From NCBI RefSeq assembly GCF_000002595.2, contig NC_057019.1, positions 2,290,362-2,354,361 of the forward strand: a DNA stretch of 64,000 nt, given 5' to 3'. This DNA is from Chlamydomonas reinhardtii (lineage: Eukaryota; Chlorophyta; Chlorophyceae; Chlamydomonadales; Chlamydomonadaceae). The notes under the pieces were generated by a model. It saw only the letters and a program-made list of their open reading frames with translations, was not told the DNA's origin and searched no databases. How positions within the stretch are numbered: the stretch's first letter is position 1; every line of letters starts with the position of its first letter. Of this stretch, positions 37,777 through 49,100 are shown piece by piece. Both the position numbers and the translations under genes were made by a program.

Positions 37777-40700
37777 TCACCGGTGGCGCCACCACGCACT
37801 GCGGAGCGCCCGGCCGCCACGCCCACCAGACCCCTCCGACGTGGCCTTAGCCGCCACCGCGCGGTCGCCGTTCGGGTAACGGCCCCGCAACAGACCGCGC
37901 ATGACGTCGCCCCCAGCCGCGTCGTCCTCCCCATCCAAGGCCGCCGGTCGCGGCAGCTTGGCATCGCCTGCCCCGGCTCCAGCTGCCCCCTCTTCCGCCT
38001 CCTCCTCCTCCACCGGCTCCTGCGCTGCCCCGCCCTCCACGTGCTGCGGGTTCCTGGCCGTGTCCCCAAACGCTGTTGACCACGCGGCCTCCCACGACCC
38101 GGGCGCGATGACGGCCGCTCCCTCCTCCCCAGGAGGCGGCGCGCCAGCGCCGCCATCCTCACCCCCATCACCGCCTTCCCCTCCCTGCTTGCCTCCCTCC
38201 CCTGCTCCTGCTCCTGCTCCTCCTCCTGCTGCCTTGTGCTTCTGCCCCGCCACGTGCCCGCCCAGGCCCGCAGCGCCCACATCCGCAATGTCGGCCACCG
38301 ACTCGCCGGGCGCCAGGCGCGGCGCGTCCGGCGCGCAGCCCGGCACCGCCCTCAGCGCCGCCACGCGCTGCCGCACGCGCTGGCGGTGCGCCTCATCCAG
38401 GTAGTAGTCCTTGCGGCCGCTGTGGGACAGGTAGCCGCGGGCGATGCTGCCCCACACGTGCACCGCCTGAAGGCGGGCGGAGGGCGGGGCGGGGGTTGGG
38501 GGGCGGCGGGGGGGGTGTAGATACCAACCCAAACTAAACGAACCCAATGCAAAAGAGCGAAGAGGAGTGCGTGGCCTATGCTTTGTCAACGGAGCGGCAC
38601 GCGACAGTAGTCCCCATCCTGAAATGCACCGCGTTCCCAGGGGGGGCGGTGGGGGTAGCGGAAGGAAGGGACATAACCAAGGTAGCAGGTGGAGTCATGT
38701 ACGCCCAGCCCTCAGGCGCATCGCTCAGTCGCTGTGCGCGGCAAGCCGGGTTGCGGAGGCGGGTGCTACAGCCGCATCGAACGCGCACTCCCTAACCACA
38801 CCACTCCACGCGCGCTCCTCCTCGTCCTCCCCTTCTCCTCCTGCTTTCCTGCTGCTTTCCTCCTGCCCTGCCCAGTGCCCTCACCTCGCAGCCCGCAAAG
38901 TCCTCCGGCACCACCTCGCCGCTGTCCCAGAAGCTCTTGGCGCGGCCCAGACTCAGGCCGTAGTAGGTGCCGGGCGCCAGGCGCAGAGGCAGGTCGTACA
39001 CGTCCCGGTTGGGGCCGTGGAACTTGTACCTGAGGGGTGAGGGGGTTTTGGGGGGGGGGCGGTAACCGTTCATGTCAAGACCGAAGGAAGTAATGAGTGA
39101 GGAAATACTGCCGACGCGCAAAGTGGGGTCGTGAGGTTCGGGGACAGAAGTGAGCAGGTAATGAGCAGGCGGCATGGGAAACAAGTACGCAGCTCGTTTC
39201 CTGTCGCCGGGTCGGACGTGCACTTGGCGGGTGCATGCAGCCAGTTTGTGCATGTTGTGTTGTGTAAGGGTGGGTTGGGGAGGGGCAAACGTGCCGCACA
39301 GCATGCAGAGCCAATGACAACGGCACGGCACCGTGCCCCTGACCGGTACCGAGGACTGGCACTCACTCCTCGTACACCACAGTGAGCGCCCGCGGCCCGG
39401 CTGTGGTCCAGTCGTTGATGGCGTAGTGGTTCTTGATGTGCGTCAGCACCTGCCAGATGAACTGCAGGGGTGGTGGCAGTGCCGGTGGCGGCGGCAACAT
39501 GTCGGCGGGAAGGAAGCGGAGAGCGCACACACAGGGACCGCCCCTGAGGCTGCTCCCCAACCCCAGGCGCAACACCCTGCACATTGTCCCCGTGCCCACC
39601 CATGTCAGACACGCCCACATGAGCCTCCTCGAACACGTACGCACACAGACATTCATGCAATCTACACACACACATACACATTTGTTTTAAACACACACAT
39701 ACGGCAGACGCTCGATATTGTTAGGTATCCGTAAGGCACTCCGACGCCGTCTGGGCGGGCGTCATTATGTTGTTTTGTAACACACATACGCGCGCACGTA
39801 CACGCACCGGGTGCCCCGCCTCGAAGTACACCACCGCGCACTCGATCATGGTATGGGGCGGCCGAACCACCGCGTTCAGGTGCGACAGGCTGCAGGCGGA
39901 GCCGCGCACACGGGTTGTGTGGTGTCGTTGCCAGTGTCAGGTTTGCAGAGGGGGGAGGAGATTGGCGGGGACAACAGAGCGCGCGACGTAGCACACTGAA
40001 CTCATAACAGGGCATCCTACTCATCGGCCTTGATGCAGGGTACGTGGCGTGGGGCCAATCCACCTGGTGCGGCGTAGTGGTCGCAGCCAGGTGGCAAGCG
40101 TCCCTCCGTCCCCGCCCCTCCCCTCCCCTCCCCTCCCCACCTGATGGGCCGCATCATGATGACGTCAGCATCCAGGTACAGCCCGCCGTGCTTGTACACC
40201 TGCAGGGGGCAGCCGGGGGGCGGCATCACGTGGTGGTGCGGCGGGTGCGCCAGGCAGGCCACACACACACACACATACACACACACACGCACACACACTC
40301 ACGCTCACACACACACACACACACGCACACACACGCACACACAGGCCCACACACACACACACGCACACACACGCACACAAGCACACGCCACCTCAGCGCG
40401 GCCCGCGCCACTGCCCTCCGGGCCAACGCGCCCAGCTAGCGCCCGCAGCCCCTCCTCCTCATGTGTGGGAGCCGCCGAGAAATCTCACCAGCGCAAACCG
40501 CATCATGTCCGTGACGTGACTGCGCAATGTGCGTGCGCAAGGAATGCAACGGCAGCGGCCGCGTCAGCGACAGCCAAAACACCTTCAAGACCAAGTCCAA
40601 TTGCACGGAGGGCGTCTGGGAAAGGTGCAGGCAGGCAAAAAGCGCAGTCCATGCACATAAGGAGCACCGCAAGTCCACACACACTCGTGTGGGCCGGCTT

Positions 40701-41405
40701 GACCCACAGGCCCACGACCAGGACGCACCTGAAGTAGTACTTGCCGCTCCTCAGCTTCTCCTCCTTGTCCTTGAACCAGCTGCCCAGGGGCGTGTCCTGC
40801 GGGCGGCGGGAGGCGGCGGGCTCGCCAAGAGCCGCCGCCGACGTCAGCCGGCCCGCAGAGCACCAAGCCGCAAGCACGCGAGGCGCTCGCAACCCACGTC
40901 CCTTTCCTGTCACAGCACCGCGGCAAGGCTGGCCCCGCCCATCGCCACCACCCCGTCTTCTTCGCCCGGGCCTTCCACTGCCTAAGCCTTCCCCACCCGA
41001 GCCTTCCCGCCCAAGCCTTCCCCACCTTTCCCCACCTTCCCCACCTTTCCCCACCTTCCCCAACTTTCCCCACCTTCCCCACCTTTCCCCGCCTGCCCCG
41101 CCTTCGCCCCACATGAGCACGTCCTTGCCCACCTCCAGCACGTCGTGCACGTCGTAGTGCACCAGCGTCAGCCCCGTGCCGCCCGGCCCCGCCCAGCCCC
41201 TGGCCTCCAAGTCGCCGTCCTCCAGCTTGTTGGCAAACAGGTGCAGGCCGCCCGGAGCCACCGCGTGCGCCGCAGCGAAGGCCGCGGCCACCTCGGTCGC
41301 CTCCGGCGTCTTCTTGCGCCTGCGCGCGCAAGGGAGGGCCGAAAGGGCGGCAGCGATGCGGTGAGTCGGTAGGATAGGTCTGTTCCGATGCGGTGAGAAG
41401 GGCGC

Positions 41406-41502
<97 letters not shown>

Positions 41503-42481
41503 CCGGTACTTGGTGCGTGCCGCGGCGCGGCCGCGCAACAATGCCGCTGGTCCCAGCCAGCTTTGTTGGTGGCTCCCAAGGGTTTGCCCTATCCCACTCG
41601 CCGCACCACACCCACTTGGCGCTGCCCTCGCGTGATGCGGCCGCGGCCCGCTCTGCCGCCTCCTTCTGCAGCTCTTTCCGCAGGGGCTTGTAGGCCTGTG
41701 GTGATAGGGCGGGTCAGGGCGGGGGTGGGAGCAGGGCAAGGGCCCGCACGCTGTGTGGGTGTATCCGGTGACCGGTGTGACCCGCCACCGGACGGCAGCA
41801 GCAACGTGGATACCCGTGCGACACGAGCCCAAGACGTGTTCAGCAAGCTGTTTGAAAGGAAGGTGCGTTCGTGCTGGTGGTGCGCACACGCAGGCACGGG
41901 TCCACTGGGCGGGCCGGGACTCACCTCCACGACGGACGTGATCGCTTGAATTGCAATCTCATCAAGGGTGCTTGCTTTCGTGGTCCTGTGCACGCACGTG
42001 AAGGTGCACGTGTATACATGTTCGCGAAGCTTTTGGAAGGAGGGGCCAGGGGGCGTCGGCGCGGGGCGGCAAGCTGTCGAAAGCGCCGGGGACTGTCAGG
42101 GGAAATGCTGCCGGACTGGTGTGATACAGCCCGACTAGTTGGTTCACGGTGCCGCGTCGCCGGTGGCGGGCGACGCGCGTTAAGCAAACGATTGTGGACT
42201 TCGCCTTCATGTCTGTGTAGACATTGATGCCTAACGTGCAGCTGTCCGCCGAGTCGCCTGCGCGCGACATAATGCGGCAGATAATGCGGTTACCTACAGT
42301 GCCCAGAGACTCACCAGATTAGGTACACATTGAAGTCTGGGCCTCCCTCGTCAAGGTGCTTTCGATATTCACGATATTCGACGAGCGCCGAGCACCCAGA
42401 GAAGAGCGCCAACCAAGCTGTTAATAGTGCCCGAAGCGCAGCTGAGTTCGTCAGTGATCGTGCATCCATTTGTCGCGCCAT
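37777..42481 (-). CDS. DXD glycosyltransferase, array copy C (divergent, with extra intron)
   Basis: Eleven minus-strand exons (42315-42481, 41925-41985, 41616-41695, 41133-41319, 40729-40796, 40489-40519, 40141-40199, 39808-39889, 39367-39461, 38885-39029, 37777-38466) give 554 aa. An N-terminal anchor ([15 protein letters not shown]) is followed by [18 protein letters not shown], aligning with TWTTGPETLD of copies A and B. The DXD is [13 protein letters not shown] (DAD at 208-210). [16 protein letters not shown] and [12 protein letters not shown] follow. Compared with A and B, the exon encoding DTPLGSWF...MMRFAL is split by an intron (40520-40728), the preceding region carries an Ala/Glu/Lys-rich insertion with its own intron, and the last two exons of A/B are fused. 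The C-terminus is Gly/Ala/Glu-rich rather than purely acidic. The last codons overlap a good donor (CGGTGAGTG), so a further 3' exon is possible. Confidence 0.82.
38506..38610 (-). repeat. 'GGGCTGGTATCTAC' family repeat, reverse copy
   Basis: GTAGATACCAACCCAAACTA is followed by AATGCAAAAGAGCGAAGAGG and CAACGGAGCGGCAC. It aligns along about 100 bp with 51170-51275. Located in the last intron of glycosyltransferase copy C. Confidence 0.7.
40259..40384. repeat. (AC)n-rich microsatellite
   Basis: AC dinucleotides with scattered G/T interruptions over about 125 bp in the intron upstream of the DXD exon of copy C. Confidence 0.9.
41408..41500. repeat. (GT)n microsatellite
   Basis: About 46 perfect GT units, the longest pure dinucleotide run in the window. 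It lies in the extra intron (41320-41615) found only in copy C. Confidence 0.95.
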
Positions 42482-43191
42482 AAGCGCTAATTGTCAGGGC
42501 GCTGCGTTACAAATACCGAGGCCAGCCCTTGCACCTAGTCAAACCGCGCCTTTCAGCAAGCGTGACGCTTCCATTTATCTGCAAAATGTGTGTTTGTAGG
42601 CGTCAATCAGTTTTACAAGCGTATGGAGAGAGCGCTTGGTCTCTTGGGTCTGGCCGTCGCGCGAGTTCTTGCATGAGTGCATTTGCTCGGTGGGCGCTGT
42701 GTCGAGCACTCCTCCGCAGTACGTCCCAGCTCCCGCCCGGAATTGTCGCAGATGTGAGTGTTACGCACCACGCAGCTCCTGGTTATCCTACACGTAGCAA
42801 GATGCGCCTGCGCCAGCCACTCTGATTTTGGGCGGAAGGAGGGAAGGTTGAATGTTTTGAGTGCAGTGTGACCGCCAAGCCCGCACGCTTGTCATAGGAC
42901 CCTGGGTATGTGCATGACGGCATGAGACAGAGCCGGTCACGTCCTAGCCGTCGAAATAGCGGCCGGAGCGAAAGCGCGAGATGAGGGAGTCAAACCGTGC
43001 AGAACCGTGTCGTAAGCGTGCCAAACCGTGGGACGGCAATCAAGATGAACCGCAACGCTAGGTCTCAGGGCCTCCCCTACGAGAACCTGTGTATACACTT
43101 GTCACTTGCTGTACTTAACTAGCGCAGAACTTTAAACCGGTCCTTCAACCCAAGCCCTTTTCCTGACCAATACTAGTTCCACCCAGACACC
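42482..43191. promoter_or_regulatory. Divergent promoter region, glycosyltransferase C (-) / NOC3 (+)
   Basis: About 710 bp between the two start codons, AT-richer than the genes. No specific element was identified. Confidence 0.5.
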
Positions 43192-46100
43192 ATGAGCAAG
43201 AAACCTAAAGGACCAAAGCCGCAAGGAAAACCAAAGGGCAGACCCGGCGGCGCGGGCGCCGGCGCGAAACAGAAAATTGCCAAAGCACCCAAGCACAAGA
43301 ACACCAAACCGGTACGCGAACACTTTTAATGTTGTCTATGACTGTATTCATATCATTATGAGGCATCATGGCTCAATAATTCGGTGGTCCGAACTTTGGG
43401 CCGGCATGCTCCCGCAGAAGAAGGGCGGCGGCGCGGCACTGCAGGATGTGCCGCTCGTCGGGCGGGGAGATGAAGAAATTGAGGTGTCGGACTTGGAGCT
43501 AAGCGATGAGGACCTGGAGTTCGTGCAGAAGCACTCACGGCGCTTGGGGTTCCTCAAGTCGCTGGACCAGTCGGAGCTCGACAAGTGAGCTAGTCGCTCC
43601 AGCATGCGTGCGGGATGAGGGCATGGATGCGAGGCGCTGCCAGAGGGGTCAAGGGTTGCCGATGTGGGGGTGAAAAGGGGCGGGAGAGAGGCGGGGGGGG
43701 GCGCACAGGGCACGCGAGGGGCGAAGGGGCGGGGAAGCATAGATGCAAGGTGCGAGGCGCGGCTGCAGTGGCTGCGACAGCACACCGAGAAGCGCGGAAC
43801 CAAGGAGGCGTCTAGGGGCAGAGGACGCGACGCACAGACTCATACATCTCGGGCCGTTGTGACGTGGCTTGTCGGGTTGTCAGCGGGGCTGGAGGCGCGG
43901 GGCTGGGGCCGCATGGTAGGGAATGGGAGGCAGGCGAAGCCCAGCTGCGCTTGCCACCAACCGCGCACACGCCAACGGGCTCTCGTCCAAACTCCCGCTC
44001 CCGCTTTGGACTCCCAACGCTGCAGGTCGATCCGGGAGAAGCAGGAAAAGCAGGCCAAGCAGCAGGCGGAGGAGCGGAAGCGGGCGGCGGAGGGCGGGAG
44101 CGAGGAGGGCGATGACGAGGGCGACGAGGACGAAGGGGATGAGGGGGCTGATGACGAGGACGCGGAGGATGGGGCGGAGGCGTATGAGCGGGCGCCACGC
44201 CGCGTCAAGGTGCGGGGTCTGGGGCCGGGGGCGGGGGCGGGGGGGCGGGGGGCGGGGGGGCGGGGGCGGGGTGGCGGGCGGGGGTGCGGGTGGCATGGGG
44301 GCGTCGTGCCTCAGTGACGACGGCTGGGACCGCGGTGGGCGAGGCACGGGCCAGGGGGCGGGTTGGCCAACGGCAGGGCGCCCCTTGCCACAAGGGTGAC
44401 ACGGGTCCGGGGGGAGAGTCATACACGCCTGCCCTTGTGCCCATGTCGACTTGCACGCACATGCACACCTGCGCGGTTCCTTTTGCTCACGCCCCAGGCT
44501 GACAAGGAGAAGTCGGCCGCCGGCCTGCCCATCAAGACGCTCACCGGCGACCTCATGTTTGACAAGGACGCCAGGGCGGCGGCGGAGGCGGCGCGGAAGG
44601 GGCGGCGCGGCGGCGAGCCCGCCGTAGCCATGGAGGCGGCGGTGGCGGCGGCGGCGGCGGTGCAGGTGGGCGGCGGGCTGTGATGAGTCGGTGTGGGCAC
44701 GTGTGGGCACGTGTGGGCACGTGTGGGTGGGTGTCGGGCTGACGTGCCGACGCCGTGTTGGTCGGGGGTCGGGGGTCGGGGGTGTGGCCGGGCCGGCTTG
44801 CTCCCCCATGTCGTGAGGAGGGGGTTCACGGAGGCAGAGGTGGCTGGAAGTGCGGCCGGCGGGGGGAGGGGGGGCGCAGGAGGGGTCGCAGGAGGGTAGC
44901 AGCGGTGGTCATGGGGCGGCCAGGCCGGCGTGGGCCGTGTCGGCGGCGGCTTTACATCGGTGACATGGGTTTGTGGGGGGAGTGAGGCCTGCTGGGAGAG
45001 AGAGGCATCAGTGGCCGCGCCTGGAGTGGCTGGTGGCGGCACCGGCGCGATCACTCGCCCGCCTACCCTGCCCTGCCGTGGCCCGCCCCGCCCTGACCTG
45101 TCCTGACCTGTCCTGACCTGTCCTGACCTGTCCTGACCTGCCCTGACCTGTTCAGGTGGAGGGCGTGACCATCACCGACGACATGGAGGCGGCGCTGGTG
45201 GAGAGCAAGCGCAAGGCGAGGGAGGAGGCGGAGAAGAGGGCCAAGGAGGAGAAGCGCAAGGCGGCGGCGGCGGCCAAAAAGGCAGAGGGTGGGTGGGGAG
45301 TGGGGAGGGGTATTACCGTAGTCCGTGACAGACAGGTCAGTTCGGTAGTTTGTGCTGTCGACATCCGCTGGGAACGGCGGGTGCTATGCCGTTGGCGCAA
45401 GGGGAGAACGGCTGGAGGGCAGGGATGGGGGTGGGTGGTTGCGCGGGGGGGGGGGGGCAGCTGTGCGAGGCGGGTGGCGATGGGCTGGGTCTGGGAGGCG
45501 CCAGTGGTGAGGGCAGGGTCGGGAACAGGAACAGGGCGACACGCCTCACCAGCCCAACACCGCCTCAGCCCCCTTTCATCTCCCCTCCCTCACCACGCGC
45601 ACACACACACACAGAGTCGGCGCTGCCCCCCGCCCTTCGCGGCCTGAACCTGTCCGACCTGGACCCCGCGGAGCGCCGTGCCAAGCTGCAGGTGCGCACC
45701 CATGGGGGTTACATACTTACATTCATGATTTTTAAGAAAGGGGGTCGGGGGTCGGGTCCCGGCGTGCTGGCGGGCGCCTGACTGGCTGCCGGGCTACCTG
45801 GCTGCAGGGGTGCAGGGGCAATGCAGTCGCACACACGCTCCCTTCCCATCCCTGTGTTCGAATCCGGTGTTGATCTGCCTCTCTCCCCTCTCTCCCTCCC
45901 CGCCCACACACCCTGCTCTCCCCCCCCTCCCCCCTCAGGAGGTGATGGCCTCCAGCGCCCAGAAGCTTCTGGCGCTGGCGGGGCCGGACTCGGCGGGGGC
46001 GGTGGCGGGCGAGCTGCGCACACTGCAGAGCCTGGTGGCCGACCAGGACAGCATGGTGAGGGCGGTGGGGGCAGGGAGGGGCTAAATACCAGCCCAGGCT

Positions 46101-49100
46101 GAACCAAAACGAGCCAAACTAGGGGGCTTGAGGGGGAGGGGGAGGGGGAGGGGGGGAGGGGGGTTAGATGACCAGCGGAGTTGCCCGATTGGGGAGAGGG
46201 CAGGGGATGAAAGCGGGGGAGGGGAGAGGGAGTGGCTGGGGCGGCGCCGCGGCCGGGGGATGGAATGGATGTGAGACGCCGGGAGAAACGCCTGGNNNNN
46301 NNNNNNNNNNNNNNNNNNNNNNNNNNNNNNNNNNNNNNNNNNNNNNNNNNNNNNNNNNNNNNNNNNNNNNNNNNNNNNNNNNNNNNNNNNNNNNNGGCTG
46401 GGTGATGGTGGATGGGAGGTAGCAGGTATGGCGGTGTTGGCGAGGGTGCACGGACGGCCGCGCGGTCGGGCACCCGGCTCCAGCAGGCGCGGGGGCGACA
46501 GGAGCAGACGGCGGAGGGGGAAGGCGGGGAAGGGGGGTGGCAGGGCATGTCCAGGGTGCACACTGGAGCAAGCGGCCGTTTTTTTGGGTCGGTCAGGGCG
46601 GCGACCATGTGTGTGGCGACAGCCCGGGAAACACATTCCCCCTCCCGCTCCCCCCTCCTTCTCCCTCCCTACCCAAAGCGGCCCCCAATTCCAACCCGAG
46701 CCTGCGCTGCCTCTGCCCTGCAAGCCTTCTTTATCTGCCCCCCGCCTAACCCCCCTCCCTCCGCCGCCCCCGCCCCTCGTCTACCACTTCCTTAACAAAT
46801 CATAAAAATACCCTCCACTTCTTAGTTAATCATGAATGTAATCCCCCCTACTGTACCTGCCTACGCCTTCACTTCTTAATTAATCATGAATGGAACCCCC
46901 CCTTCCCACTTCTCTGTACCAATCCTTGCAACCCCCCAGACCTACCTGCGCTCGCTGCTGGAGGGGGCGCAGTGTGTGGCCAAGCGCACCGGCACGCTGT
47001 CTCACAGCCGCGTGGCGGTGCGCTGCCTGGCGGGGTTGCTGGCGGGCCTGCCGCACTTCAACTACACGTCCGACATACTGCAGGTGGGTGTAGGTGTGGG
47101 AGGGGGAGGGGGAGGTGGGGGGAGTGTGGGAGTGGGAGGGGGATGTGTGGGAGGGGTGAGGGGGAGGGGGATTGCAAGGATTGGTACAGAGAAGTGTAGC
47201 GAAGTAGACAGCAGGTGTGGGAGGGGGAGTGGGAGGGTGGGAGTGGGAGTGTGGGAGTGGGAGTGTGGGCGTGGGAGTGTGGGAGGTGGGAGTGTGGGAG
47301 GTGGGCATGTGGGGGTGGGCTCGAGATGGGGCCCAGGTTTACTTTTATGCCGGTATCCCCTCCTTCGCAACCCACCCCAGCCCACCGCGCCTCCCTCACC
47401 TCAAGCTGGACATCGCCACATCTTTCTAAGTCACTCCATCTTGCATGGACGCCCACCCCTGTCCCCCGCAGGCGGTTGTGCCGCGTATGGCCTCTGGCGG
47501 CGCCGAGACCCGCTCAATGGCGTGTGAGGCGGTGGGGGCGCTGCTGGCGGGCGGCGAGGGCGGCGACGAGTCCGGCAGCGGGCGGGCGGCGCTGGAGGCC
47601 GTGCAGCTGGTGGCGGACCTGGTGGGAGAGGGAGGGGAGGGGAGGGGAGGGGAGGGCTGAGGGGAGGGGAGGGGAGGGATTCATGGGGCACTGAAGCTTC
47701 AGCTGTAACTGCCTGGCTGAGAGGAGCGGAGAGCGGGGGATGCCAGGCATGGGCGGTTAGATGGAGGCGTGTGGTGCGTTGGCTGCGCCCCCATGCACTA
47801 CCCCCGCCTTCACCCGCTCACCCGCCCACCCGCGCACCCCCTCACCCCCTCACCTGCGCACCGACATCCCACAGATCAAGCGGCGCAAGTGCTGTGTGCC
47901 GCCCGAGGTGGGTCGGGGGCACACAGTGGGGGGCCGCATGGGGTTGAGCAGGCACGGGGACACGGGGTTGAGCAGGCATGGGCAGGGTTTGGCACGGTAC
48001 AGATGCGGCACGTGCCACAATAAAAAGCACACAACCGCACAACGTAGTGCCCGTTGCTGAGTCTGGTCTGGTTATCTTATGCGGCGTTACAATTGCGTTT
48101 GCTTCGCGCGCTGTGTCACTGTGTCACTATGTCGCTAAGCGTGTGTGTATGTATATGTATGTGTGTGTATGTGTGTGTATGTATATGTATGTGTGTGTAT
48201 GTGTGTATGTATGTATGTATGTGTGTGTGTGTGTGTGCAGGTGGTCCGCACGCTGTCGGTGCTGCGCTTCCGCGACGTCATACGCGCCAAGGCGGGGGAG
48301 GAGCAGGACGAGGAGGGGCGCAGGAAGAAAGGTGCGGGGGCCGGCGGCCTGGGGCCGGGGTGGAGCTGGAGGCGGGGGGCCCGGAGGGAGATGCAGGTTT
48401 CGTTCAGGGGTTTGGACACGGGGTATGAGTGGGGACTGCGCGAACGGGGCAGGCACGGCGGCAGCAGGAATGGCCACCGATCCAGGAGCATGCCACAACA
48501 CCACGCCACCCCCTGCCGCGTCTACAACAAAGTATAACCACCATAACCACCAAACACCTCACCGGGCGACGCAGGCAAGAAGGCCGAGAAGCGCGATGTG
48601 AAGCGGCGCCGCAAGGAGGACGAGGTGGCGCGCGCATTCAAGGAGGCCAACGCCGGACCCGACACAGCAGAGCTGGCCAAGCAGCAGGTGCGGGCGGGCG
48701 TGTGTGTGGGGGGGGGGGTTTGGGGGGGGGCTTGTAAGTACCAGCCCAACTAGTGGAGGCGAGGGGGGGAGGGCGGGAGACAACCGTCCTCGGGCTGTGC
48801 GCGCTAGCGCCTCCTTGCTTGGGCAGTTGGCCAGTTGGCCGGTTGGCCAGTTGAGCCGCATGCTGGTGGAAGAACCGGCGTCTCTTCAAGTACCGGCAGT
48901 CCCGCCTGTCATCCCTGCCCATCTCCCCCGCCCGTTGCCCCCGCCCGTTGCCACCCCGCCCATCGCCCCCGCCCACTTGTCCCCGCAGTCGCTGATGCTG
49001 GAGGCGCTGTTTGAGGTCTACTTCCGCGTCCTCAAGCACGCAACTTCCGTGGGCCTGTCCGGGCCCGGCGGCTCCAACGCCGCCGCCACCCGCGCCGCCG

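Noticed and set aside
37560-38288. 242-codon minus-strand ORF overlapping the last exon of glycosyltransferase C
   Set aside because: It is out of frame with [11 protein letters not shown]. Only its last 70 codons look non-repetitive, and they could at most be an alternative terminus (see findings).
40259-40384. Regular AC repeat considered as a CRISPR-like array
   Set aside because: Simple dinucleotide microsatellite in an intron, without spacers.
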